DNA from: Lachnospiraceae bacterium UBA7050
GTDB lineage: Bacteria > Bacillota > Clostridia > Lachnospirales > Lachnospiraceae
Length of the DNA stretch: 64,000 bases
Assembly: GCA_002493905.1 (NCBI GenBank)
Contig: DLAJ01000028.1
Span: 70,025 to 134,024 of the forward strand
Direction: 5' to 3'
In this document: one piece after another, positions 53,096 to 61,761 of the stretch
Numbering within the stretch: the stretch's first letter is position 1
How the letters are laid out: the number at the start of each line of letters is the position of its first letter
Notes under the pieces: model-generated
What the model saw: only the letters and a program-made list of their open reading frames with translations
Database searches by the model: none
Told to the model about the DNA's origin: nothing
Position numbers and translations under genes: made by a program

Positions 53096-54058
53096 ATGGC
53101 ATTTCGAGTCGGGATTGATCTGGGAGGAACGAATATCAAGGCAGGAATTGTCAATGAGAATCATGAAATTCTGCTTGAAAAAAGCATACCGACTTTGGCA
53201 CATCGTCCTGCGGACGAGGTCATCCATGACATGGCAAAGCTTGCAGAAGCGCTGATTAGGGAAGCGGGGGTAAAGCAGAGTCAGGTTTTGGGCGCCGGCA
53301 TCGGTTCTCCCGGAACCATAGACGCAAAGAGAGGCGTTGTCGTCTATTCTAATAATTTCGGGTGGGAAAACGTCCCGCTTGGAGAAAAGCTGTCCGATGC
53401 GCTTCAACTTCCGGTGCGCGTCTCAAACGATGCAAACTGTGCGGCGCTTGGAGAAGTGAAGGCGGGTGCGGCGCGCAAGTATGCAAACTGTGTATTGATT
53501 ACGCTTGGAACGGGCGTCGGCAGCGGGATTGTGATAGACGGACATATTTTTGAGGGTGCGCATGCGGGGGGCGCGGAGCTCGGACATACTTCGCTCGTGG
53601 CGGACGGGGAAGCCTGTACCTGCGGGAGGCGCGGCTGTCTGGAGGCGTATGTCTCGGCAACGGCTCTGATACGGGATACGCGCAGGGCGGCCGGGGCGGA
53701 TCCTGATTCCCTGCTATGGCGTTTTTGCGGTGGAGACTTGGACAACGTAAACGGCAGAACGGCGTTTGATGCGGCTGCGGAGGGAGATTCCTGTGCGCAG
53801 GCGGTTGTGGAGCGCTATATCCGTTTTTTGGGTGAGGGCATTGTCAATGCGGTGAATCTGTTCCGACCGGATATTGTGCTGCTCGGCGGCGGCGTCTGCA
53901 AGCAGGGTGCAGTGCTGACAAAGCCGCTTAATAGTTATGTCAGGCAGTATTGCTTTGCCGGAGATAAGGGCTTTCTTCCGGAAATCGGGATTGCGGAACT
54001 GGAAAATACAGCCGGAATGATCGGCGCGGCGGCGCTGATTACGGATGGCACGGAGTAA
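53096..54058 (+). CDS. ROK family glucokinase
   Basis: 320 aa; ATP-dependent hexose kinase. Phosphate motif GIDLGGTNIKAG (6-17), catalytic Asp in VSNDANCAALGE, sugar-binding GAHAGGAELGHTS, and the ROK zinc motif CTCGRRGCLEAYVS. Glucose is the likely substrate; other hexoses cannot be excluded. Start 53096 (MAFRVGIDLG) follows GGAGG by 8 nt; the longer frame from 53033 overlaps the promoter. Confidence 0.9.
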   Translation: MAFRVGIDLGGTNIKAGIVNENHEILLEKSIPTLAHRPADEVIHDMAKLAEALIREAGVKQSQVLGAGIGSPGTIDAKRGVVVYSNNFGWENVPLGEKLSDALQLPVRVSNDANCAALGEVKAGAARKYANCVLITLGTGVGSGIVIDGHIFEGAHAGGAELGHTSLVADGEACTCGRRGCLEAYVSATALIRDTRRAAGADPDSLLWRFCGGDLDNVNGRTAFDAAAEGDSCAQAVVERYIRFLGEGIVNAVNLFRPDIVLLGGGVCKQGAVLTKPLNSYVRQYCFAGDKGFLPEIGIAELENTAGMIGAAALITDGTE

Positions 54059-54109
54059 GGAGTTGACAAAAATGGAGCGCATATGCCTGCAAATGACCAA
54101 ATAAAGGTA

Positions 54110-54148
54110 TGGATGCAGTTTCCAACAGGATGGATGCAGTTTCCAACA
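54110..54148 (+). repeat. 18-bp direct repeat before tRNA-Arg
   Basis: TGGATGCAGTTTCCAACA occurs at 54110-54127 and 54131-54148, 3 nt apart. Two copies only. Confidence 0.8.
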
Positions 54149-54156
54149 ATAGTGAC

Positions 54157-54185
54157 TGGACAAATGTTCTAAATTATGATATTAT
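54157..54185 (+). promoter_or_regulatory. promoter of tRNA-Arg
   Basis: TGGACA (54157-54162), 17-nt spacer, TATTAT (54180-54185) with extended TG. The start would be near 54192. Confidence 0.65.
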
Positions 54186-54205
54186 GTTTGCGTTGTAATA
54201 AAATT

Positions 54206-54219
54206 GTAACAATTGTTAC
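54206..54219 (+). promoter_or_regulatory. 14-bp palindrome upstream of tRNA-Arg
   Basis: GTAACAATTGTTAC is a perfect palindrome lying about 14 nt downstream of the predicted tRNA start site. It could be an operator or a processing hairpin in the tRNA leader. Confidence 0.45.
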
Positions 54220-54235
54220 GGAAAATTACAAGCAC

Positions 54236-54307
54236 GCACCCGTAGTCTAATGGATAGAACGAAGGCCTCCGACGCCTTTAATGCAGGTTCGATTCCTGTC
54301 GGGTGCA
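54236..54307 (+). tRNA. tRNA-Arg (anticodon CCG)
   Basis: A cloverleaf folds: acceptor GCACCCG/CGGGTGC (54236-54242/54300-54306) with discriminator A54307; anticodon stem AAGGC/GCCTT around loop CTCCGAC, anticodon CCG at 54269-54271; T arm GCAGG-TTCGATT-CCTGT. The D stem is short (TCT/AGA). CCA is not encoded. It reads CGG codons. Confidence 0.95.
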
Positions 54308-54361
54308 TTTTCTTTATACAAAAATGATAAAGAGGGGTATCTGGGGTAAGGAGTAAAGGGA

Positions 54362-56338
54362 ATGGAAGAAAATACCATGAGCAGAAGTGACGCGGAAGAA
54401 ACTGTTTCTGTGACGGCTGATATACAAGGGGGAGAACCGTCTGACACAAACGGGCAGAAGACGGAAACGCCGGGGAGTACAGATGATGATTTTCGGACGA
54501 ATGATGATAGGGAAGACAAGGCGGTGACAGAGGAAAGGACGGAAAGCCGCCGCACGGACCGGAGCGGAGCGGAGGAAAGAACGGGAAACCGCAGCGCAGG
54601 CCGGGTCGGAGCGGAGGAAAGAACGGGAAACCGCAGTGCAGGCCGGACCGGAGCAGAGATACGAACGGGAAACCGCAGTGCAGGCCGGGCCGGAGCGCAG
54701 GAAAGGACGGGGAGCCGCCGCACGGACCGGAGCGGGGGAGAGAAACGAACGGAAAACCACCGTGTGAACCGGGGCGTGGCCGGGGAAAGAACAGGAAGCC
54801 GCCGTGTGAGTCGAAGTGAGACAGAGGAAAGGACAGGGAACCGCCGCGTGAGCCGAAATGAGACAGAGGAAAGGACGGAAACCCGCCGCCGCGTGAATCA
54901 AAGTGAAGCGGACAAAAGTGTGGAAAACCGCCATGTGAGCCGAAGCAGAGTGGAGGAGAGGACAAGAAGCAGGAGTCGGGATGCAGAGCGCAGCATAGAT
55001 AGGGAGCATGCCGCTGCAAGCCTTGAGAAACGAAGCGCTGCAGAATCGGCAGAACCGGTTCCTTCTACAAGGATGGAGAGCGGGATAAAGGACCATGAGG
55101 CACAATCGGGGAAATTCGGACTCGGTCATCAAAAGACAAAGCGTTCTGCGATTGTCTATTTGTTTGAGGATATCGGAGACGCATTTGTCCGTGCTAAGAA
55201 TTGGTGTGTGAAAAATTACAGGACCTCCATTCCGGCAGCAATCTGTCTGGTACTGGTGATTGTGGTAGCATGTATTCTTGTACGCAATTTCCGGCAGCAG
55301 CCGGCGCCCGCGTCTGAAGACATGGATATTGTGGAAGAATATCCTTTGGAAAAGGATGCTTACGAGCATATTAATCTCTTTTTTGAGAAGTATTATGAGG
55401 CATGTACGTTTGGCGACGTAGATACCTATGTATCTATGAGAAGCTATACGGATGAGACCGAATGTATCAGGATGCAGAAAAAGGCCAATTATATCGATTA
55501 TTATCAGAACTTAAGCTGCTATACGAAGCCGGGACCTGTTGAGAATACGTATCTTGTCTATGTTTATTATGAAGTGAAATTCAGGGGAATTAATACCCCG
55601 GCACCGGGATTAAAGACATATTATGTCTGCACGAACGATGCAGGAGAACTTTATATTTATTCTGACGAAGTAGATCAAAACGTAAAAGATTATATGCGTA
55701 CGGTTTCTCTGCAGGAAGATGTAAAAGATCTGTTTACCAGAGTAAAAGTGACGTATAAGAATGCGGTAGCATCGGATAAAACCTTGGAAGACTTTCTGAA
55801 AGTGCTTTCAGAAAATTTGTTAAATGAGGTAACAGAGGCACTGAAAGAGCTTGAGGAGCAGAATCAGGTTGCGGATAACAGCAGCGGAAATGAGGTACCG
55901 GAAGAACCTGAACCGACTCCTGAAGTACCGGAAGAGCCGGTGCCTGAACCGGAGCCGCAGACTGATGTGGTTATGACAACGGACAGAGTGAATGTGCGCA
56001 GTTCGGCGAGTCCTGAGGCGACGAAACTGGGGACGGTTGCGGCTGGTACACAGTTTACAAGGTATGAAAGTCTGGAAAACGGCTGGAGTAAGATTGACTA
56101 TGAGGGCAGTGAGGCTTATATTAAGACCGAATATCTGCAGGTGATAGAAGCGGCGACGGGAACGGTCACAACGATCGAGAGCGTTAATATCCGTGCATCT
56201 GCAAGTGAAGATGCAACAAAGCTTGGTACCGTGAGTGCGGGAACGACGCTGGATCTGATCGAAAATCAGGAGAACGGCTGGAGCAGGATTCTGTTTAACG
56301 GAATGACGGCTTATGTAAAAACAGAATTTGTGGAATGA
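54362..56338 (+). CDS. membrane SH3 protein with arginine-rich repeat tail
   Basis: 658 aa. Residues 1-57 acidic; 58-198 hold at least ten 14-residue Arg/Glu repeats (ERTGNRSAGRxGAE type); basic linker; one helix at 289-308; an outside domain (about 325-480); a Pro/Glu linker (about 500-535); then two bacterial SH3 domains (about 537-595 and 600-658). SH3_3 domains bind wall peptidoglycan. Topology is inferred: repeats inside, SH3 outside. The ribosome binding site is modest (GTAAAGGG). Confidence 0.82.
   Translation: MEENTMSRSDAEETVSVTADIQGGEPSDTNGQKTETPGSTDDDFRTNDDREDKAVTEERTESRRTDRSGAEERTGNRSAGRVGAEERTGNRSAGRTGAEIRTGNRSAGRAGAQERTGSRRTDRSGGEKRTENHRVNRGVAGERTGSRRVSRSETEERTGNRRVSRNETEERTETRRRVNQSEADKSVENRHVSRSRVEERTRSRSRDAERSIDREHAAASLEKRSAAESAEPVPSTRMESGIKDHEAQSGKFGLGHQKTKRSAIVYLFEDIGDAFVRAKNWCVKNYRTSIPAAICLVLVIVVACILVRNFRQQPAPASEDMDIVEEYPLEKDAYEHINLFFEKYYEACTFGDVDTYVSMRSYTDETECIRMQKKANYIDYYQNLSCYTKPGPVENTYLVYVYYEVKFRGINTPAPGLKTYYVCTNDAGELYIYSDEVDQNVKDYMRTVSLQEDVKDLFTRVKVTYKNAVASDKTLEDFLKVLSENLLNEVTEALKELEEQNQVADNSSGNEVPEEPEPTPEVPEEPVPEPEPQTDVVMTTDRVNVRSSASPEATKLGTVAAGTQFTRYESLENGWSKIDYEGSEAYIKTEYLQVIEAATGTVTTIESVNIRASASEDATKLGTVSAGTTLDLIENQENGWSRILFNGMTAYVKTEFVE
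54533..54952 (+). repeat. 42-bp (14-residue) tandem repeats
   Basis: Units begin at codons 58, 72, 86, 100, 114, 128, 142, 156, 170 and 184 of the SH3 protein. Units 72, 86 and 100 are almost identical in DNA; later ones are progressively different. Confidence 0.88.
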
Positions 56339-56407
56339 TCGGTAATGGCCGGGCTGTCACGGAATGTGTGGAAGCAGGATCGCGGACGCTGATAGGAAGG
56401 ATTTGTC

Positions 56408-57391
56408 ATGAAACGGTGGAAAATGGCAATTCTTGGTGCGGGAAATATCGCTCAGACAATGGCGCGTACCATGGCTGCGATGCCCAGTATAGAATGCTAT
56501 GGAGTAGCGTCAAGAAATTTGGAAAAAGCGCAAAGATTTGCACAGCGTTTTGGATTTTGCAAGGCATATGGATCCTATGAAGAGTTAGTTCAGGATGAAG
56601 CGGTGGAGCTGATTTATCTTGCAACACCGCATTCACACCATTATCCCTGTGCGAAGCTGTGTCTCATGCACGATAAGCCTGTTTTGTGTGAGAAGGCTTT
56701 TATGGTCAATGCGGCGCAGGCGGAAGAAATGATACGTCTCTCTGCGGAGCGGAAAATATTGGTTGCGGAAGCGATATGGACGAGATATATGCCAATGGTC
56801 GAAACGATCCGCCGGATTCTGAAAGACGGGCTGATCGGTAAGCCTTCCGTTTTAACCTGTAATCTTGGTTATCAGATTGCGGACAAGGAGCGCTTGAAAA
56901 GTCCGGCGCTTGCAGGTGGCGCGTTGTTGGATGTCGGAGTTTATACGCTTCATTTTGCATCCATGTTTTTTGGGGATGAGATTGAAAGAATTGTATCATC
57001 CTGTGTAATGACGGATACCGGAGTGGATGCTTCTAATGCGGTTACGCTTCATTATCGGGACGGGCGTATGGCTGTGTTGAACAGCACTATGTGCGGAATG
57101 AGCGACAGGCAGGGCATTATATATGGTTCCGACGGGTTCCTGATTGTGGAAAATTGTAACAATTTTGAATCGGTTTCCGTGTATGATGCAGAACGGAATC
57201 TGATTTTGATGGAGGAACGTCCCAATCAGATCACGGGATTCGAGTATGAAGTGCAGGCATGTATTTCGGCATTGGAAAAAGGAGAGATTCAGACGGAAGC
57301 AATGCCGCATGAAGAGATTTTAAGGATGATGGAGTGGATGGATGAGTGCCGCAGGCAGTGGGGCATAAGTTATCCGTGTGAAGGCGTATAG
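56408..57391 (+). CDS. Gfo/Idh/MocA family oxidoreductase
   Basis: A 327-aa NAD(P)-dependent sugar or inositol dehydrogenase family. Rossmann ILGAGNIAQTMART (8-21), VLCEKAFMVNAAQ (EKP-like motif with Ala in place of Pro), and GGALLDVGVYTLHFA with the catalytic Asp/His pattern. The substrate is unknown. GATAGGAAGG precedes the ATG. It is followed by a good terminator. Confidence 0.88.
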   Translation: MKRWKMAILGAGNIAQTMARTMAAMPSIECYGVASRNLEKAQRFAQRFGFCKAYGSYEELVQDEAVELIYLATPHSHHYPCAKLCLMHDKPVLCEKAFMVNAAQAEEMIRLSAERKILVAEAIWTRYMPMVETIRRILKDGLIGKPSVLTCNLGYQIADKERLKSPALAGGALLDVGVYTLHFASMFFGDEIERIVSSCVMTDTGVDASNAVTLHYRDGRMAVLNSTMCGMSDRQGIIYGSDGFLIVENCNNFESVSVYDAERNLILMEERPNQITGFEYEVQACISALEKGEIQTEAMPHEEILRMMEWMDECRRQWGISYPCEGV

Positions 57392-57415
57392 TTTTTGGAA
57401 TTGTGGAGAAGATAG

Positions 57416-57447
57416 GAGCAGGGTCCAAACGGACGCTGCTCTTTTTT
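57416..57447 (+). terminator. terminator after the Gfo/Idh/MocA gene
   Basis: GAGCAG (57416-57421) and GTCC pair with CTGCTC (57436-57441) and GGAC, followed by T6. Confidence 0.85.
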
Positions 57448-57552
57448 GTTAAGCGTTATTGCGCTATAGTGCTGCGGTTGTATACAGCGCAGACAGTTCG
57501 GGCGGGTTACTGCAGTGTCAGCCGTGCTTGGATGTGGAAAGGATAAGCGTAT

Positions 57553-57984
57553 ATGAAAAGTGATGATGCGGCGATGCTGCGCGAGGTTCAGAAAAACAGC
57601 AGTACCGCTTTGAAAGCAATTCAGGCAATTTCAGAATATGTTGACAATGCGGAGCTGTCGAGGATGTTGTTCGGGCAAAGCAAAATTATAGAAAATATCA
57701 GAAACAGGGCGGTAGAAGGTCTGATGGAGGGTGGTGAACAGGTCCGGCAGGAATCTATCGTCAGCCAGACACTCGTATCCAGCGCAATTCATATGAATAC
57801 GATGCTTAATACAAGTACAAGTCATATCGCTGAACTGATGATCAAAAATCATCAGAGGGGCGTGACTGGAATGTGGCGTGCCATGAACCGCTATGATACG
57901 GCAACAAACCGTAGCGTTGAACTGGCACAGGAGCTTGCGGACTTTGAGGCGAGCTGCATTGAAAGGATGAGGGAGTATTTGTAA
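57553..57984 (+). CDS. 143-aa helical protein of unknown function
   Basis: The sequence is almost wholly alpha-helical (LREVQKNSSTALKAIQAISEYV, SKIIENIRNRAVEGLMEGGEQV, HMNTMLNTSTSHIAELMIKN, ATNRSVELAQELADFEASCIERM), like a four-helix bundle. No signal peptide or membrane helix. Family not recognised. It is monocistronic, between terminators and the gdhA promoter. The start at 57553 lacks a strong ribosome binding site (GGAAAGGAT upstream). Confidence 0.7.
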   Translation: MKSDDAAMLREVQKNSSTALKAIQAISEYVDNAELSRMLFGQSKIIENIRNRAVEGLMEGGEQVRQESIVSQTLVSSAIHMNTMLNTSTSHIAELMIKNHQRGVTGMWRAMNRYDTATNRSVELAQELADFEASCIERMREYL

Positions 57985-58049
57985 AAGGCAATCCTTAACA
58001 CAGTGTTACTATGAGACTGCAGGCAAAAGTGCCATGTACAAAATTATTG

Positions 58050-58061
58050 TATACATGTATA
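58050..58061 (+). promoter_or_regulatory. 12-bp palindrome upstream of gdhA
   Basis: TATACATGTATA lies just before the gdhA promoter. A related CATGTACA is at 58033-58040. Candidate operator; no regulator is identified. Confidence 0.4.
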
Positions 58062-58067
58062 AACTTC

Positions 58068-58097
58068 TTGCGTTGTCGCGGTAAAGTGTTATATAAT
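58068..58097 (+). promoter_or_regulatory. promoter of gdhA
   Basis: TTGCGT (58068-58073), 18-nt spacer, TATAAT (58092-58097). The leader is about 80 nt. Confidence 0.65.
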
Positions 58098-58121
58098 AGC
58101 AGAGGACAAAGGGGTCAGGGC

Positions 58122-58150
58122 AGCAGGCGCATATCGTCCGCTGCTTTTTT
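58122..58150 (+). promoter_or_regulatory. possible attenuator in gdhA leader
   Basis: AGCAG (58122-58126) pairs with CTGCT (58141-58145), followed by T6. The stem is short; if functional it would terminate transcription before gdhA. Confidence 0.4.
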
Positions 58151-58186
58151 CAGCCTTATAATCAAATCAAAGGAGGACATTACAAT

Positions 58187-59533
58187 ATGTCATATGTGGA
58201 TGACGTCTATGCAAAAGTTGTGGAAAAGAATCCGGCGCAGCCGGAGTTTCATCAGGCGGTGAAAGAGGTGCTGGAGTCTCTTCGCGTTGTGATTGAGGCA
58301 AACGAAGAAGAATATAAGAAGGATGCGTTATTGGAGAGACTGACGATTCCTGAGAGAATTATCCAGTTCCGTGTTCCGTGGGTTGACGATGCGGGTCAGG
58401 TTCAGGTGAATAATGGTTACCGCGTACAATTCAACAGCGCGATTGGACCTTATAAGGGAGGACTTCGTTTCCATCCTTCCGTGAATCTTGGTATTATTAA
58501 ATTCCTTGGGTTTGAGCAGATTTTCAAGAATTCTTTAACGGGACTTCCGATTGGCGGTGGTAAGGGCGGCTGTGATTTTGACCCGAAGGGAAAATCCGAC
58601 AGAGAGGTTATGGCATTCTGTCAGAGCTTTATGACGGAGCTGTATCGTCATATCGGCGCGGATACGGATGTTCCGGCAGGTGATATCGGAGTCGGCGGGC
58701 GTGAGATCGGTTATATGTACGGACAGTATAAGAGAATCCGCAACATTTATGAAGGAGTTCTGACAGGTAAGGGATTAACCTACGGCGGCTCGCTTGCAAG
58801 AACGGAAGCGACCGGTTATGGTCTTTTATATCTGACGGCAGAAATGCTCAAATGCAACGGAAAGGATATCAAGGGTAAGACTGTCTGCGTATCCGGTGCC
58901 GGAAACGTAGCGATCTATGCGATCCAGAAAGCACAGCAGCTTGGGGCAAAGCCCGTTACCTGTTCTGATTCCACAGGATGGATTTATGATCCTGAAGGAA
59001 TTGACGTGGCACTCTTAAAAGAGGTGAAAGAAGTGAAGCGTGCGCGCTTATCCGAGTATGCGGCGAAGAGACCGTCGGCGGAGTATCATGAGAAAAAGAA
59101 CGGAGAGCATGGCGTATGGAATGTGAAGTGTGATATAGCGCTCCCGTGTGCGACGCAGAACGAATTGGATTTAGATGATGCGAAAGCATTGACTGCTAAT
59201 GGCTGCTTTGCAGTTGCAGAAGGTGCGAATATGCCGACCACACTGGAAGCGACGGAATATTTACAGAAGAACGGCGTACTGTTCTGTCCCGGCAAAGCGA
59301 GCAATGCAGGCGGTGTCGCAACGTCCGCATTGGAGATGAGCCAGAACAGCGAGCGGCTTTCATGGACATTCGAAGAGGTTGATGCTAAGCTTCAGGGAAT
59401 CATGGTCAATATTTTCCACAATCTTGATGAGGCTGCAAAGAAATACGGCATGGAAGGTAACTATGTTGCAGGCGCGAACATTGCAGGCTTCTTAAAGGTT
59501 GCAGAGGCAATGAAAGCACAGGGAATCGTATAA
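58187..59533 (+). CDS. gdhA: NADP-type glutamate dehydrogenase
   Basis: 448 aa; reductive amination of 2-oxoglutarate. GPYKGGLRFHPSVN, GLPIGGGKGGCDFDPKGKSD (catalytic Lys region), PAGDIGVGGREIGYMYGQY and the Rossmann motif VCVSGAGNVAIYA are all present. Length and motifs match the hexameric small GDH class. AAGGAGG precedes ATG. It is the main ammonia-assimilation enzyme candidate in this window. Confidence 0.95.
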   Translation: MSYVDDVYAKVVEKNPAQPEFHQAVKEVLESLRVVIEANEEEYKKDALLERLTIPERIIQFRVPWVDDAGQVQVNNGYRVQFNSAIGPYKGGLRFHPSVNLGIIKFLGFEQIFKNSLTGLPIGGGKGGCDFDPKGKSDREVMAFCQSFMTELYRHIGADTDVPAGDIGVGGREIGYMYGQYKRIRNIYEGVLTGKGLTYGGSLARTEATGYGLLYLTAEMLKCNGKDIKGKTVCVSGAGNVAIYAIQKAQQLGAKPVTCSDSTGWIYDPEGIDVALLKEVKEVKRARLSEYAAKRPSAEYHEKKNGEHGVWNVKCDIALPCATQNELDLDDAKALTANGCFAVAEGANMPTTLEATEYLQKNGVLFCPGKASNAGGVATSALEMSQNSERLSWTFEEVDAKLQGIMVNIFHNLDEAAKKYGMEGNYVAGANIAGFLKVAEAMKAQGIV

Positions 59534-59568
59534 TAAAATCCGAGTCGTTGATAGATGGAATACCTTGG

Positions 59569-59609
59569 AATACCTTCTAACTGGAAAAATCCGGTTAGAA
59601 GGTATTTTT
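59569..59609 (+). terminator. terminator after gdhA
   Basis: AATACCTTCTAAC (59569-59581) pairs perfectly with GTTAGAAGGTATT (59594-59606), followed by T5. The left arm includes the second copy of a GGAATACCTT direct repeat (59558 and 59568). Confidence 0.9.
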
Positions 59610-59720
59610 ATGTTTAGTGTTAATGAGCATAAAACTATCAACAAAAGCGTGGAAAGTTGACGAAAGGGAATTTATAACTAAAGCGACATCTGTAATAGTT
59701 ATTTCGTCGGCGTAATATGG

Positions 59721-59749
59721 TTGTATCCATTGCCAATATTGTTTATAAT
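59721..59749 (+). promoter_or_regulatory. promoter of deoC
   Basis: TTGTAT (59721-59726), 17-nt spacer, TATAAT (59744-59749). Confidence 0.8.
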
Positions 59750-59830
59750 GGTTATCGGATTGAAATTGGAAACAAATGGATTACTATCAGTATTTAAGAC
59801 AAAATGAAGAAGAGGAGCTCGGATGGCAGC

Positions 59831-60472
59831 ATGAATCCAAAATTATTTGATCATACGCTGTTAAAGGCGGATGCTACGAAAGAACAGATATGTAAGATAT
59901 GCGGGGAGGCACGGCAGTACGGCTTTAAGTCCGTCTGCGTCAATAGCTATTATACTGCGCTTGTGGCAGGACAGCTTGCAGGAACGGATGTGAAAACCTG
60001 TACGGTTGTCGGATTTCCGCTCGGGCAGATGAGTACGCGTGCAAAATGTGCGGAGACGGAAGCGGCGGTTATGGACGGCGCGCAGGAAATCGACATGGTC
60101 ATCAATGTTGGCGCATTAAAAGACAAGGATGACGAGGCAGTGCTTTTAGATATCGCGTCAGTTAAAAAAGCATGCGGAACAACGGCAATCTTAAAAGTGA
60201 TCATTGAAACATGTTTGTTAACGGATGAGGAAAAAGTACGCGCATGTGAACTGGCGGTGAAAGCGGGAGCTGATTTCGTCAAAACCTCGACCGGATTTTC
60301 GACCGGCGGCGCAGATGTGAAAGATGTGGAACTGATGAGGAGGACGGTCGGAGAGCATATCGGTGTGAAAGCGTCCGGCGGTATCCGCGATACAAAGACG
60401 GCGCAGGCGATGCTGGACGCGGGCGCGGACAGGCTTGGTACGAGCGCGACGATTGCGATCGTGGAGGGATGA
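59831..60472 (+). CDS. deoC: deoxyribose-phosphate aldolase
   Basis: 213 aa; cleaves deoxyribose-5-phosphate to acetaldehyde and glyceraldehyde-3-phosphate. Schiff-base Lys K151 in FVKTSTGFSTGG, partner K180 in VKASGGIRD, and the EIDMVINVGALK segment. The family normally starts MNxxxLIDHTLL, matching ATG 59831 (MNPKLFDHTLL); an in-frame ATG at 59804 is possible. Seven nt precede the next gene. Confidence 0.94.
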   Translation: MNPKLFDHTLLKADATKEQICKICGEARQYGFKSVCVNSYYTALVAGQLAGTDVKTCTVVGFPLGQMSTRAKCAETEAAVMDGAQEIDMVINVGALKDKDDEAVLLDIASVKKACGTTAILKVIIETCLLTDEEKVRACELAVKAGADFVKTSTGFSTGGADVKDVELMRRTVGEHIGVKASGGIRDTKTAQAMLDAGADRLGTSATIAIVEG

Positions 60473-60478
60473 GCAGTA

Positions 60479-61033
60479 ATGTACGGATATCAGATACTTC
60501 ATGGAAGACCGGCCCAGTGTGATGGGAGAAAAGATAAAGAACTGAGGGTTTACGATCTGTTGGACGCGCTTGGAATTGCTTATGACCGCATCGATCATGA
60601 GGAAATGATGACGATTGAGGCATGCCATGGCGTTGATCAGGTGCTGGGTATTCACATCTGCAAGAATCTTTTTTTATGCAATCGGCAGCAGACGAAGTTT
60701 TATCTGCTGCTTCTTCCCGGGGAAAAGAAGTTTCATACGAAAGATCTTTCTGCGCAGATCGGAAGCGCGAGGCTGTCCTTTGCCGATGCGGACGCAATGG
60801 GGCGCCTGCTTGATCTGACACCGGGGAGCGTCAGTGTGATGGGACTGATGAATGATAAAGAGCAGCGCGTGCAGCTTCTGATCGACCGTGATTTATTGAA
60901 AGAAGAATGGTTCGGCTGTCATCCGTGTATGAATACGTCCAGCATCCGCATGAAAATCAATGACATGCTTACACTCTTTCTGCCGGCAGTAAGGCATGAG
61001 GCGGTTTATGTGGATTTGCCGGACGCGGAGTAA
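60479..61033 (+). CDS. YbaK/ProX-type aminoacyl-tRNA deacylase
   Basis: 184 aa. The fold is indicated by YDLLDALGIAYDRIDHEE, GIHICKNLFLCNRQQTKFYLLLLPGEKKF, SFADADAMGRLLDLTPGSVSVMGLMND and LIDRDLLKEEWFGCHPCMN. This corresponds to prolyl-tRNA-synthetase-associated (PrdX/ProX) editing domains that hydrolyse Ala-tRNAPro. It overlaps functionally with no neighbour but is cotranscribed with deoC. Confidence 0.87.
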   Translation: MYGYQILHGRPAQCDGRKDKELRVYDLLDALGIAYDRIDHEEMMTIEACHGVDQVLGIHICKNLFLCNRQQTKFYLLLLPGEKKFHTKDLSAQIGSARLSFADADAMGRLLDLTPGSVSVMGLMNDKEQRVQLLIDRDLLKEEWFGCHPCMNTSSIRMKINDMLTLFLPAVRHEAVYVDLPDAE

Positions 61034-61188
61034 ACGGGATTGAGTAAGCCTGACGAATGGGGCGGAATAAAACCAGTGTGAGTCTGCCCAAGGCGGGACG
61101 GAATGAAAGGCGCGAGTCTGTGTAAAAGCGGGGCGAATGCCTGCACAGGCTTGCCGGAACGAAACGGAATGAAATGGAGGAAGCATGA

Positions 61189-61521
61189 ATGGTGCCGGTT
61201 TTGGCAAAGCAGGCTGTCATGATCAAATGCCGGGCGGGGGATGGAATCATCATCAGTAATTATGAATGTGCATATGGTATCGGACTGCTTTACGCATTGT
61301 CGGGCATTCCGGCGCCGGATTGGGGAGAAGAGACTGTTACGCAGCGGCTGGAAGAGGCACTTTTATGTCATGAAACAATTTCATTCACAGATGCACAGGC
61401 AGGGTGCCTGTTAGAGATGCTGCGTGCGTATAAACCGGACGGGGTTCTGGATGAACAGATGAAGCAGCTCTATCAGATGGGTGCCTCGGAGCAGAATCCG
61501 TGGAAACAGAGTTCGGTGTAA
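61189..61521 (+). CDS. 110-aa protein of unknown function
   Basis: MVPVLAKQAVMIKCRAGDGIIISNYECAYGIGLL... a small mixed alpha/beta protein with no motif I recognise. GGAGG (61176-61180) lies 8 nt before ATG 61189. It ends 240 nt before the RsmF start. Probably a real gene given its ribosome binding site. Confidence 0.6.
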   Translation: MVPVLAKQAVMIKCRAGDGIIISNYECAYGIGLLYALSGIPAPDWGEETVTQRLEEALLCHETISFTDAQAGCLLEMLRAYKPDGVLDEQMKQLYQMGASEQNPWKQSSV

Positions 61522-61761
61522 ACAGAGTTGAACATGCAGGATAAAAAACGGACAAAGAAGAAAGACATGGCAAAGAATAAAGGCAGGATGCAGAGCACGG
61601 GCAGTTCTCGGAATAAAAGCGCAATACAGAATATGGACAGGACGCAGAATGCGGGAAGAACCCAAAGCAAAAGTAAGATACAGAGTAACGGCAAAATACA
61701 GAATAAAGGCGGGATACAGGAGCATGGACAGGATGTGCATGAGGAGCAGGAGGCAGGCAGC

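Noticed and set aside
54110..54148. Short direct repeats considered as CRISPR or att site
   Set aside because: Only two copies, 3 nt apart, with no Cas or integrase gene nearby.
54216..55369. Antisense open frames of 267 and 351 codons over the tRNA and SH3 gene
   Set aside because: They arise from the 42-bp repeats of the sense gene, cross the tRNA, and have phenylalanine/proline-rich repetitive content.
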